DNA of 64,000 nt, from contig NZ_FPAZ01000018.1 in assembly GCF_900116435.1 (NCBI RefSeq), forward strand, positions 1 through 64,000, in the 5' to 3' direction. This document shows positions 44,317 to 53,295 of the stretch, piece after piece. Numbering within the stretch: the first letter of the stretch is position 1; each line of letters begins with the position of its first letter. The position numbers and the translations under genes were made by a program. A model generated the notes under the pieces. The model had not been told where the DNA came from, made no database searches, and worked only from the letters and a program-made list of their open reading frames with translations. Source of the DNA: Pseudoalteromonas lipolytica (GTDB taxonomy: Bacteria; Pseudomonadota; Gammaproteobacteria; Enterobacterales; Alteromonadaceae).

Positions 44317-45072
44317 GTGTTAAAGGGACGTTATAAAGCATGGGTGTTTTCGATTACACTTCATGTTCTCATACTGCTTATATTTGCTAAACATGCTCAG
44401 CGTGTCATTGTTGCGCCTTGGCTTGAACCTAAAGGTGTGATGCAAGCCTATGTTACCGTTGATCTCACGACCTTACCTCGTTTAAATATAGATGTAGAAA
44501 AAACGCCCGAAGAAAAAGCTAAGAGTAGCCAATTAGGTTCTGCGACAGAACCAAAATCAGAGGACACTGCTTCAGAAGTTGCTGAACAGCCGAGTTACGC
44601 AGCTATGAATGAAAGTACTTTAAGTCTGGCTGCTCAAACAAATTCCAGAGGAAGGACAATGACCAATGCGTCAACAGTCGCTACGCCAACAAAAGAGCCT
44701 GAAATCGTTGCATCAGAGGTATCACCAAGGCCATTTAAAAAGCTTAATCCTTATGCGCCATTACCTAACATGGATGTTGAGTACAACCAGTCGACCGCGC
44801 ACGCGACAGGAAATTTACACTCAGCAACAAACAATGCGAGTGGAGTACGAATAACGAGCCCTAAAGAGTACTCAATTTCAAGCGAAGCCACGGTATTATG
44901 GGAAAATGGTGATGGTAGTCGACGCATCGAGATGCTGAATGGACAGTGTTATGGCATTGACTTTAATTCAGTGTTCGGTAAATCAGGCGTACCGAGTGGT
45001 TCACCCAGACCCTGTGAAGATAAAGAAGCGGCGTTGTTCAAGGAGATTATGAATAAGTGGAGCAAAAAATAA
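44317..45072 (+). CDS. Single-pass inner-membrane protein, TonB/TolA-like layout, function unknown
   Basis: About 251 residues from the GTG at 44317, five bases after an aaggag site; in-frame TTG 44314 and GTG 44311 are alternatives. One N-terminal helix (WVFSITLHVLILLIFAKHAQ) with the opening of TonB-type proteins is followed by a long Glu/Ser/Pro-rich linker (about residues 60-140). A compact C-terminal segment comes last, with SRRIEMLNGQCYGIDFN and a second cysteine in RPCEDKEAALF, possibly a disulfide pair in the periplasm. The typical TonB C-terminal box is absent. No family recognised. Confidence 0.65.
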   Translation: MLKGRYKAWVFSITLHVLILLIFAKHAQRVIVAPWLEPKGVMQAYVTVDLTTLPRLNIDVEKTPEEKAKSSQLGSATEPKSEDTASEVAEQPSYAAMNESTLSLAAQTNSRGRTMTNASTVATPTKEPEIVASEVSPRPFKKLNPYAPLPNMDVEYNQSTAHATGNLHSATNNASGVRITSPKEYSISSEATVLWENGDGSRRIEMLNGQCYGIDFNSVFGKSGVPSGSPRPCEDKEAALFKEIMNKWSKK

Positions 45073-45136
45073 ATAAAGTTCTTTACCTTAACTAAAGTTG
45101 AGCTTTTAAAGTGGCGTTTTTTAGAAGGACGTTGCT

Positions 45137-45433
45137 ATGAATGCACTCGAAAACTACCTGTTAAGTCTACAAATTAATTGCTACAACACCTCAGTCACAC
45201 AAATCATCGACGTACAGAACCGTATTTTTCGGTCTCTTTTATCAGGATCTCATTACGCTGAGGCATTGTTAGTTGCACTCGATATTTCTCATTATTCAAC
45301 ACCGCAGCAGCATCAAGCTTTATTAAAACAGGTGTTACATCATCTTGGTTACCGTATCCGTGTTGAGCGGCAACGACATGATGTACTGTTTATTGAACAC
45401 ACACGTTTAGCATATACATTACATTTAGCGTGA
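45137..45433 (+). CDS. Hypothetical small soluble protein
   Basis: 98 residues with a gaagga ribosome site seven bases before the ATG. Predicted mostly helical, rich in His and Gln (YSTPQQHQALLKQVLHHLGY), with no signal peptide or membrane segment. No family recognised. It lies 64 bases after the TonB-like gene and 60 bases before the sialyltransferase-like gene on the same strand, so the three may form one unit. Confidence 0.6.
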   Translation: MNALENYLLSLQINCYNTSVTQIIDVQNRIFRSLLSGSHYAEALLVALDISHYSTPQQHQALLKQVLHHLGYRIRVERQRHDVLFIEHTRLAYTLHLA

Positions 45434-45494
45434 GCTGTCATTAACTGGTCATGTTGCTGGCGTGAAATAACACTGTTTTAAGGAATAACATGGA

Positions 45495-46094
45495 GTGCCT
45501 TGGGTCATGCAACAACCAAACATTATTATTTTAGGTAATGGCCCTGTGGGTGCGCATATCGCAGCGAGCGTTAATCGCTGCCCACGCGTGGTTAGGTTTA
45601 ATCGTTGTGCAGACATGCCAGCCCATTTAGGTAAGCGTTGTACCGATCTATGGCTAGTTGGGCGAGGCTATCAGGCGCATGGCTTACTAGAGAGACCGCT
45701 TACAATACCACTCGAAGGGCTTTCACAGGTTATGATCACCGATCCTAACCCTCATCCGTTGTTGCACTGCTTTTTTAAATTAATTCATCGAAAAGGCAAG
45801 ATAGACTACGCTAATCAGTTATTTAAGATGTATGGTCTGCACTGTAAATGTGAACGTTTAAGCGCTCAGTTTCGACAATCATTACTCGCTCACTTGCTTA
45901 CTTTAGGACCTGTAATACATCGACCTTATTGCCCAAGCTCTGGCACTCTAGCTATCGCTTTCTATTTATCGCAGTTTGATAAAATACATATTGCTGGATT
46001 CGCTTTTCGAGGATGGAAGCGTCATCCGTGGCATTTAGAAAAGCGCTATGTAGACGGGTTAATTGCGGCAAATAAAGTGGTTTTACTTGATTAA
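45495..46094 (+). CDS. Sialyltransferase-fold (GT29-like) protein
   Basis: 199 residues from the GTG at 45495; an ATG at 45507 is the next in-frame start. Motifs resemble the short bacterial proteins related to GT29 sialyltransferases: IIILGNGPVGAHIAAS at the N-terminus, RFNRC, CTDLWLVGRGY, then CPSSGTLAIAFYL (compare sialyl motif S, P-S/T-x-G) and IHIAGFAFRGWKRHPWHLEK with a possible catalytic histidine. It lacks a membrane anchor. It may transfer a sugar, but donor and acceptor are unknown, and such proteins are often annotated vaguely. Confidence 0.6.
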   Translation: MPWVMQQPNIIILGNGPVGAHIAASVNRCPRVVRFNRCADMPAHLGKRCTDLWLVGRGYQAHGLLERPLTIPLEGLSQVMITDPNPHPLLHCFFKLIHRKGKIDYANQLFKMYGLHCKCERLSAQFRQSLLAHLLTLGPVIHRPYCPSSGTLAIAFYLSQFDKIHIAGFAFRGWKRHPWHLEKRYVDGLIAANKVVLLD

Positions 46095-46123
46095 AAAAGA
46101 CACTTAACTGACGTTAAGTGTCT
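46093..46123 (-). terminator. Terminator of the endonuclease I gene
   Basis: A perfect 11-base stem, agacacttaac (46098-46108) / gttaagtgtct (46113-46123), has a four-base loop. On the minus strand it is followed by a run of T (complement of the A-run at 46093-46098). It may also stop plus-strand transcripts weakly. Confidence 0.88.
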
Positions 46124-46136
46124 TGCCTTAACGAAG

Positions 46137-47777
46137 TTACCAAATCATTTCTGCAAATTCAGGGTGATCAACAAATGGGTTACGATTTCCTTGGAATTCA
46201 AATGCGGCTTGGTTTCTATCAAGTTCAAGCTGACTAACAGGGTCGTCGTTATGCCATTTTAATAGCATCGCAATGACCCAGTTCTCGAACACCTGACTTG
46301 ATGAGCCATTAAGCACAGCATTGCTATACGTTGTGTTGTTTTGCCAGTTAGCAATCACATTTTCATAGCGTGTTGCCATGTAAAAATAAGCCCGTGCAAA
46401 ATCACCTTTAAACTCATCAATCGGTTCGAATACCGTACCTGAATAATTTAATGAGCTAGCGGCACTGCCTAATTTGCTTCCATTACTAGAGGTGTAGCTT
46501 GCACTGGCGACTTCGCCGAAAGGGTAGTTACTGCGTTTTGAATTTACATAGCCATCAGTGGCAAAGATATGATGTACATCTGAATTCATGGGCTCAACAG
46601 TGCCACCAAACCAGCTTTTTGGGAACGAATGCTCGCGGTTATAGCAATCAGCTTCACTGTTGTAGGTACCGCACTGGTCGCTCACAGCAACATAGTTATA
46701 GCTGTCTTGGCCTGCTGGATTCTCTGAATAACGGTCTAAAATTGAGTTATCATTCTCAAAGTATTTATCACGCGATGCGAGGTCGTAAAATCCCCAAATA
46801 GCCGAATAACCTTGTGAGTTATGATCCTTAATTATGTTGTACAGTTCCGTTTTTAAAGCATAGCCCGTAAGACCTTGAGTCGTTACATAATAACCTGTCG
46901 GTTCTGTTGGTGTGGTACCGCCGCCATTCCCGCCGCCAGTGTTATCACCTAAACTAAACGGTGTAGCCTCTGAGCTTTGGAAGCTTGCGCCACTGGCAAG
47001 CACAGTTTGACCTAAAGAAAGACTGTAGCTGCCATTACCGAATGAACAGCACATGCCATCACCGTAACTATCAAAAATAGTTAATGTGTAGTCACCATCA
47101 ACTAAACAGGCTTGCTCGTTATAGTTCGTATTAGCAGCGTAGCTGCCGCCTGATGCTACTGTGCTGCCTTGAGCATTGGTAATTTGCCAACTGGTCTCTT
47201 CACCATAGTTGTCGGTGGTGAGGGTAAGAGCGACTTGGTTATCTGTACAGCCCCCCGCAGGTGGAGGCGGTGTGCCAGTGTTTGGCGCAAAGTTATCGAC
47301 ATAAACAACTTCGCTGCCATCAAAGCCCGTTACGTCGTAAAAACGTAATCCTACATCGATAGAGGTTGTTACTGATGCGGTATATTGATAGCTGATCTGT
47401 TGCCATTGATTTGTTAATGCTGAGTTTGAATAACCTTGGTAGCCATCAACGACAAGGCGTGCCTTCACCCCCCCTTCGGTATGATAAACCCACGCCGAAA
47501 ACTCATAGCTTTCACCCGCAACGACATCAACCATTTGTAATAAATCAGTATTACTTTGCATACCTGTATTCACTGTAACGCGAGCTGAGTAGTTACCCGA
47601 GTAAACCACATTACTGTTGCTGCTGAGATTTATACCACTGTCAATTGTGCTCCAACCTGAGGGGGCACCTGCTGACCAAGTTTCGAAATCAGCATTGTTG
47701 ATATTCGCCATTGCTGAACTTGCTAAACACAGCAAACTGCTGGCTAGCATTATTTTATTACATGTCCCGTGTGACAT
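46137..47777 (-). CDS. Secreted modular endonuclease I
   Basis: 546 residues with a signal peptide (IMLASSLLCLASSAMA). Three parts are visible. A jelly-roll carbohydrate-binding-like domain (about 22-170, NADFETWSAGAPSGW) comes first, then a second beta domain (about 172-275, with DSYGDGMCCSFGNGSYSLS). A Gly/Thr linker leads to the endonuclease I domain (about 295-546). That domain has the family signature NREHSFPKSWF, VHHIFATDGYVNSKRSNYPFG and RAYFYMATRYE. Simple EndA enzymes are about 235 residues, so this is a nuclease with added binding modules, probably for extracellular DNA use. Good aagga site before ATG. Confidence 0.9.
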   Translation of the reverse strand: MSHGTCNKIMLASSLLCLASSAMANINNADFETWSAGAPSGWSTIDSGINLSSNSNVVYSGNYSARVTVNTGMQSNTDLLQMVDVVAGESYEFSAWVYHTEGGVKARLVVDGYQGYSNSALTNQWQQISYQYTASVTTSIDVGLRFYDVTGFDGSEVVYVDNFAPNTGTPPPPAGGCTDNQVALTLTTDNYGEETSWQITNAQGSTVASGGSYAANTNYNEQACLVDGDYTLTIFDSYGDGMCCSFGNGSYSLSLGQTVLASGASFQSSEATPFSLGDNTGGGNGGGTTPTEPTGYYVTTQGLTGYALKTELYNIIKDHNSQGYSAIWGFYDLASRDKYFENDNSILDRYSENPAGQDSYNYVAVSDQCGTYNSEADCYNREHSFPKSWFGGTVEPMNSDVHHIFATDGYVNSKRSNYPFGEVASASYTSSNGSKLGSAASSLNYSGTVFEPIDEFKGDFARAYFYMATRYENVIANWQNNTTYSNAVLNGSSSQVFENWVIAMLLKWHNDDPVSQLELDRNQAAFEFQGNRNPFVDHPEFAEMIW

Positions 47778-48117
47778 TATTGTTTCCTTTTCATTGTTAT
47801 ATTGTCTGTTCTTAAAATGAACACAGCGAGTATAGGCTAAACACGGTATGTTGCAATAATGTTAATTGGTAAAATATTTATTCGACTAAGTAAGCATTTA
47901 ATCTGTTTTTTATAGTAAATATGAAAATTAATAACTAAATGGAATATCAAAGCAGATTCTATTCTTTTTTAATCGCGCGAGACCTCGTTATTCTTCACGC
48001 TCAGATAAACTTTTAAAAAGCATCGTTTGAGCTATTTTAAAGTCGAAAAAATTGTTAGTGAAATGCCAGTAGCAAGGGGTTTCGCAGTTAACTTTCAGGG
48101 TTACGAGGAATAAATTC
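47778..48117. other. Regulatory gap between endonuclease and cysJ
   Basis: 340 bases between divergent genes, AT-rich, no credible gene. A gagga site (48104-48108) precedes the cysJ ATG. In related bacteria cysJIH is activated by CysB with acetylserine; a CysB site is expected here, but I cannot define one by eye. Confidence 0.5.
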
Positions 48118-49932
48118 ATGTTGTTGAGTCAACTAAATGCAGCGGCGAGCCCGCTATCGCAAGAGCAAGTACAAAAGCTGCAAGGCTTAGTGGCTGAACT
48201 TAATCCAATTCAGCAAGCGTGGGTAAGTGGTTACTTAGCTGCAAGTGCTAATGCGGGTGCATTAACAGGGGGCGTTGCTGCGGCTCCTGCTGCAGGCGAT
48301 GCTGCACCACTCACTATTTTATACGGCTCACAAACAGGCAACGCCAAAGGTGTTGCAAGCAAATTAAAAGAGCAAGCTGAATCACGTGGATTAGCAGTAA
48401 AACTAGTCAATATGGCTGACTACAAGCCTACAGCCCTGAAAAAAGAAAAATTTATCACTGTTGTGGTATCAACATACGGTGAAGGTGAGCCACCTGAAGA
48501 TGCAGAAAGCTTACATGAATTCTTAACCACCAAAAAAGCACCTAAATTAGATGGTGTAAAGGTAGCAGTAATTGGTTTAGGTGATTCAAGCTACGAATTC
48601 TTCTGCCAAACAGCAAAAGATTTTGAAGAGCGCTTCAATAAACTAGGTGCAGAAACTATTTTCCAACGCGCAGACTTAGACGTTGATTACGATGACGAAG
48701 CTGCAAAATGGATAGACGGTGCGCTTGATGCATTTGAACCCGACCTAAAAGCACAGCAACAAACAAGCGGTGGTCAAGTGGTGGCAATGCCATTTGGTGC
48801 AGCAGCACCAGCAGCAAGTCAATACACCAAACAAAACCCGTTTGCCGCTGAGCTTAGTGTGGTACAAAAGATCACAGGCCGTGATTCAACGAAAGATGTA
48901 CGTCATGTTGAGATTTCTCTAGAAGGTTCTGATATTACCTATACACCGGGTGATTCGTTGGGTGTGTACTTCTTAAATGACGAAGCGCTTGTTGATGAAG
49001 TACTTGCGCTTACACAAATCGATGCATCGAGCACGGTTAAACTAGGCGACGAAACGCTAAGCGTACGTGATGCACTGATTGAAAAGTTAGAATTAACGCA
49101 GTCTTACCCTGGCTTTGTTGAAAAATACGCAACAGCAACGGGTAACCCTGAATTATTAAAGCTTGTTGAAGATAAAGCGGCTATGCGTGAGTACATTGAG
49201 CCTCGCCAAATCTTCGATATTATTCGTCAAAACCCAGCAAAGCTTGACGCACAAACGTTAGTAGATTGCTTACGCAAACTACAAGCGCGTTTATATTCGA
49301 TTGCATCGAGCCAAGCCGAAGTTGAAGAAGAAGTGCACTTAACGGTTGGTCTGGTTGAGTTTGACGCATTCGGCAGCGAGCACTTAGGGGGCTGTTCTGG
49401 TTATTTAGCGCGTCGAGCTGAAGAAGGCTGTAAGGTAAAAGTATTCAGTGAGCATAACGACAACTTCCGCTTACCAGTAAGCGACGAAACGCCCATTATT
49501 ATGGTGGGACCGGGTACCGGTATTGCGCCATTCCGTGCGTTTTTACAAGAACGAGACGCCCGTGAAGCAAGTGGTAAAAACTGGCTATTCTTTGGTAACC
49601 CACACTTTACGCAAGACTTCTTGTATCAAGTAGAAATTCAAGGCTACTTAAAGTCAGGCTTACTCACTAAAGTGGATGTGGCATTTAGCCGTGACCAAGC
49701 AGAAAAAGTTTATGTTCAAGACAAACTACGTAAAAACAGCAAAGAGGTGTTTGCGTGGTTAGAAGCCGGAGCACACATCTATATTTGTGGTGATGCTAAT
49801 CGTATGGCGAAAGATGTGCACCACGCACTGGTTGACATCATCAAAGAAAACAGCGGCAAAGATGATGAGCAAGCTGAGCAATACTTAAAAGATTTACGTA
49901 GCGCCAATCGCTATCAGAAAGACGTGTATTAA
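48118..49932 (+). CDS. cysJ: Sulfite reductase (NADPH) flavoprotein alpha subunit CysJ
   Basis: 604 residues, close to E. coli CysJ (599). The flavodoxin domain binds FMN (ILYGSQTGNAKGVA, STYGEGEPPEDAE), the FAD domain has RLYSIASS, and the NADPH domain has VGPGTGIAPFRAFLQERDA and FGNPHFTQDFLYQ. It ends DVY as in the family. It passes electrons from NADPH to CysI. First gene of cysJIH. Confidence 0.97.
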   Translation: MLLSQLNAAASPLSQEQVQKLQGLVAELNPIQQAWVSGYLAASANAGALTGGVAAAPAAGDAAPLTILYGSQTGNAKGVASKLKEQAESRGLAVKLVNMADYKPTALKKEKFITVVVSTYGEGEPPEDAESLHEFLTTKKAPKLDGVKVAVIGLGDSSYEFFCQTAKDFEERFNKLGAETIFQRADLDVDYDDEAAKWIDGALDAFEPDLKAQQQTSGGQVVAMPFGAAAPAASQYTKQNPFAAELSVVQKITGRDSTKDVRHVEISLEGSDITYTPGDSLGVYFLNDEALVDEVLALTQIDASSTVKLGDETLSVRDALIEKLELTQSYPGFVEKYATATGNPELLKLVEDKAAMREYIEPRQIFDIIRQNPAKLDAQTLVDCLRKLQARLYSIASSQAEVEEEVHLTVGLVEFDAFGSEHLGGCSGYLARRAEEGCKVKVFSEHNDNFRLPVSDETPIIMVGPGTGIAPFRAFLQERDAREASGKNWLFFGNPHFTQDFLYQVEIQGYLKSGLLTKVDVAFSRDQAEKVYVQDKLRKNSKEVFAWLEAGAHIYICGDANRMAKDVHHALVDIIKENSGKDDEQAEQYLKDLRSANRYQKDVY

Positions 49933-49980
49933 TCACGTTTAAAGCTAACAGCCGTCACCGTAACAAATTTAGGAAATACC

Positions 49981-51678
49981 ATGAGCGAACAAGACAAAAA
50001 CGTAAAGCTTTCTGATAACGAGCGTTTGAAAAGAGAAAGTAACTTTTTACGTGGCACCATTACACAAGATTTAAAAGACGAGATCACCGGTGGTTTTACC
50101 GCTGATAACTTCCAGTTGATCCGTTTCCACGGTATGTATCAGCAGGATGACCGCGATATTCGCGCTGAACGTGCTAAACAAAAGCTAGAGCCGTTACATA
50201 ATGTTATGTTACGTGCGCGTATGCCAGGCGGTATCATCAAGCCTGAACAATGGTTAGCGATTGATAAATTCGCCGACGAGAAAACCAGCTACGGCAGTAT
50301 TCGTCTAACAACACGCCAAACGTTTCAGTTTCATGGTGTACTTAAGCCCAATATTAAAGGCATGCACCAAATGCTTAATAGCGTGGGCATTGACTCAATT
50401 GCGACCGCGGGCGATGTGAACCGAAACGTACTGTGTACGACGAACCCAGTTGAGTCAGAGCTTCATCAAGAAGCGTACGAGTGGGCCGCGAAGATTTCTG
50501 AGCATTTATTACCAAAAACCAAGGCTTATGCTGAGATTTGGTTAGATGGTGAAAAGAGCGAAACCACCGAAGAGCCCATTTTAGGCTCAACGTACTTACC
50601 ACGTAAGTTTAAAACGACGGTAACGATTCCACCGAATAACGAAGTGGATGTACACGCCAATGATTTAAACTTTGTGGCAATTGCAGAAAACGGCAAATTA
50701 GTTGGCTTTAACGTGTTAGTGGGGGGTGGTCTTGCGATGACTCACGGTGATACAGCTACGTATCCACGTAAAGCAGATGACTTTGGTTTTATTCCACTTG
50801 AACACACATTGAAAATTGCTGAGCACGTGGTGTCTGTTCAACGTGATTGGGGTAACCGTTCAAACCGTAAAAATGCAAAAACCAAATACACATTAGACCG
50901 TGTAGGTACTGATGTATTTAAAGCGGAAGTTGAAAAGCGTGCTGGTGTTAAATTCGAAGACAGCCGCCCGTATGAGTTCACTCACCGTGGTGACCGTATT
51001 GGCTGGGTAGAAGGCATTGATGGTAAGCACCATTTAACGCTGTTTATTCAAAGTGGCCGTATTTTAGATTACCCAGATAAACCACTCAAAACGGGATGCC
51101 GTAAAATTGCTGAAATTCACCAAGGTGATTTCCGTATGACGGCAAACCAAAACCTGATCATTGCTGGCGTTCCCGCTGATCAAAAAGCCGTTATCGAAGA
51201 GATTGCTCGTAATCATGGTTTAATTGATGACAGCCATACTGAGCAACGTAAAAACTCAATGGCGTGTGTGGCCCTACCAACGTGTCCATTAGCGATGGCA
51301 GAAGCCGAGCGTTACTTACCAAGCTTAATTGAGAAAACAGAAGCGCTCTTAGCGAAACACGGTATGGGTGATGACAACATTATTATGCGTGTTGTGGGTT
51401 GCCCGAATGGCTGTGGCCGCGCGATGTTGGCAGAAGCAGGGCTTGTTGGTAAAGGCCCGGGTAAATACAACGTGTACTTAGGTGGTAACCGTGAAGGCAC
51501 GCGTATTCCTAAATTGTATTTAGAAAATGTTGGCGAAGATGTCTACCTAGATGCATTCGATAAGCTCATAGGCCAATGGGCGAGTGAGCGTAATGACGGT
51601 GAATGTTTTGGTGATTTTGTTATTCGCAAAGGCATTGTTGCTGAAGTCAAAGTTTCAGTAACCGATTTTCACGCATAA
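49981..51678 (+). CDS. cysI: Sulfite reductase hemoprotein beta subunit CysI
   Basis: 565 residues. The siroheme and 4Fe-4S cluster cysteines are seen in MACVALPTCPLAMAEAERYL and VVGCPNGCGRAMLAEAGLVG. Substrate-binding arginines lie in the RLTTRQTFQFHG region. It performs the six-electron reduction of sulfite to sulfide. It starts 48 bases after cysJ. Confidence 0.97.
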   Translation: MSEQDKNVKLSDNERLKRESNFLRGTITQDLKDEITGGFTADNFQLIRFHGMYQQDDRDIRAERAKQKLEPLHNVMLRARMPGGIIKPEQWLAIDKFADEKTSYGSIRLTTRQTFQFHGVLKPNIKGMHQMLNSVGIDSIATAGDVNRNVLCTTNPVESELHQEAYEWAAKISEHLLPKTKAYAEIWLDGEKSETTEEPILGSTYLPRKFKTTVTIPPNNEVDVHANDLNFVAIAENGKLVGFNVLVGGGLAMTHGDTATYPRKADDFGFIPLEHTLKIAEHVVSVQRDWGNRSNRKNAKTKYTLDRVGTDVFKAEVEKRAGVKFEDSRPYEFTHRGDRIGWVEGIDGKHHLTLFIQSGRILDYPDKPLKTGCRKIAEIHQGDFRMTANQNLIIAGVPADQKAVIEEIARNHGLIDDSHTEQRKNSMACVALPTCPLAMAEAERYLPSLIEKTEALLAKHGMGDDNIIMRVVGCPNGCGRAMLAEAGLVGKGPGKYNVYLGGNREGTRIPKLYLENVGEDVYLDAFDKLIGQWASERNDGECFGDFVIRKGIVAEVKVSVTDFHA

Positions 51679-51716
51679 TTTTAAAAGCGATACCGCTTTA
51701 AGGTTTGGAATTAACC

Positions 51717-52457
51717 ATGAGTGAATTTAAAAACATCTTAACGATGAGCAAAGAAGACCAAACAGCCATGCTGGCTGATATTAACGGTCTTCTTGCTGAA
51801 AAAAGCGCTGAGGAGCGTGTTGCGTGGGCACTTGAAAACTTACCAAGCACGCACTTTTTATCGTCTAGCTTTGGTATACAAGCCGCTGTGATGTTGCACT
51901 TAGTGACATCGCAGCAGCCAGATATTCCTGTGGTACTGACTGATACTGGTTATTTGTTCCCAGAGACATATCAGTTTATTGAACACATGACAGAACGGTT
52001 ATCGCTGAATCTTAAAGTGTACAAGTCTGAGCTCAGCCCTGCGTGGCAGGAAGCGAAGTTTGGTAAGCTTTGGGAGCAAGGAGAGGCGGGTATTAAGCAG
52101 TACAATCAGCTTAATAAAGTTGAGCCAATGACCCGCGCATTGAATGAGCTTAATGCGGGTACATGGTTCAGTGGCCTTCGTCGAGACCAATCATCGTCGC
52201 GTGCTGATAAACAAATAGTTGAAATTAGCCGTGGTACAGTGAAAGTATATCCACTGATAGAGTGGAATAATCGCGATATCTATCAGTACCTAACGAAACA
52301 TGATTTGCCGTACCATCCGCTTTGGGAGCAAGGCTATGTGTCAATGGGTGATGTGCATACAACACGTAAACTCGAACCCGGTATGACTGAAGAAGAGACT
52401 CGTTTCTTTGGGTTAAACCGTGAGTGTGGTTTACACATTGATGGTGACGGTATTTAG
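51717..52457 (+). CDS. cysH: PAPS reductase CysH
   Basis: 246 residues from the ATG at 51717 (an in-frame TTG at 51705 is upstream). It has the adenine-nucleotide hydrolase fold with SSSFGIQAAVMLHL, LTDTGYLFPETY and WFSGLRRDQSSSRA, and the C-terminal catalytic ECGLH motif. The APS-type iron-sulfur cysteine pairs are absent, so it should use PAPS. It produces sulfite and PAP; PAP is removed by CysQ (10682). Last gene of the operon, followed by a terminator. Confidence 0.96.
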   Translation: MSEFKNILTMSKEDQTAMLADINGLLAEKSAEERVAWALENLPSTHFLSSSFGIQAAVMLHLVTSQQPDIPVVLTDTGYLFPETYQFIEHMTERLSLNLKVYKSELSPAWQEAKFGKLWEQGEAGIKQYNQLNKVEPMTRALNELNAGTWFSGLRRDQSSSRADKQIVEISRGTVKVYPLIEWNNRDIYQYLTKHDLPYHPLWEQGYVSMGDVHTTRKLEPGMTEEETRFFGLNRECGLHIDGDGI

Positions 52458-52483
52458 TCCTAATTTCCTATCAGAAAATTCAT

Positions 52484-52511
52484 AAAGCGCGACATCGGTT
52501 GCGCTTTTTTT
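52484..52511 (+). terminator. Terminator of the cysJIH operon
   Basis: The seven-base stem aaagcgc (52484-52490) / gcgcttt (52501-52507) has a ten-base loop and continues into a T-run. It begins 27 bases after the cysH stop. Confidence 0.8.
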
Positions 52512-52557
52512 ATACCAAAAATGTATAGTCCATGGCTCAATCGAGTGAGAGAAAATC

Positions 52558-53280
52558 ATGAGCCGTTTAGTTATATTATTCTTGTTGTTTAGTCCATTGT
52601 GTTTAGCCGATACGCTTCGTATAGGATTGCCTGATAGCGATTATCCTCCTTATCATTTTATGGCCGGTAAAGAAGAGGGCATTGTGAGCGATTTACTGAA
52701 CCGTTTTGCAAAACAATATGGAGTGAGTATTGATTACTTTTATGTGCCAGAGAAACGTTCACAAAAAATGCTTGATGAAGGGTTACTTGATGGTCGAATC
52801 GAGTCTGTAGAGTGGTATGTTGGACAGAATCAATACTATTGGAGTGATGCGCTCGCGATGGTAGAAGATGTATTGGTCATGCCAAGTGGCTGCCATATTC
52901 CTATGATTGAACAGCTTGCCGGGTATGTGCTTATGGCGCGTTATGGCTACACCTATCCCGAGTTCGAACACTTATTTCAATCGGGTGATATGCACAGAGA
53001 GAATTTTTACTCAGAATTTGAAATGCTACTTGCCTTAATGGATTGGGAGCATAACCAACGCGTCGCAGTGATTTCTCGGGATGCCTTAACGTGGTATGTT
53101 GCTCGCAATAATGATTTCAAAAAGTTTACTGTGAGTGATTACTCTGTAGGCAAAGCGCCATTACAGTTACAGTTTGCGTTTGATGAACGTGGTAAAGAGA
53201 CCAGCAAACAATTTAATGACTTTCTGAAAAATCTCAAATCATCAGGAGAGTTTGCTAAGATAATGAATAACTACCAATAA
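52558..53280 (+). CDS. Periplasmic solute-binding-like protein (SBP_bac_3 type)
   Basis: 240 residues with a signal peptide (LVILFLLFSPLCLA). The mature protein starts DTLRIGLPDSDYPPYHF, as in amino-acid binding proteins of family 3, and has GIVSDLLNRFAKQYG. No ABC transporter genes adjoin it, as is common for the many orphan family-3 proteins of marine gammaproteobacteria. It may bind amino acids or act as a sensor. It is followed closely by a DUF4124 protein gene. Confidence 0.8.
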   Translation: MSRLVILFLLFSPLCLADTLRIGLPDSDYPPYHFMAGKEEGIVSDLLNRFAKQYGVSIDYFYVPEKRSQKMLDEGLLDGRIESVEWYVGQNQYYWSDALAMVEDVLVMPSGCHIPMIEQLAGYVLMARYGYTYPEFEHLFQSGDMHRENFYSEFEMLLALMDWEHNQRVAVISRDALTWYVARNNDFKKFTVSDYSVGKAPLQLQFAFDERGKETSKQFNDFLKNLKSSGEFAKIMNNYQ

Positions 53281-53295
53281 CGGATAAATTGGATC

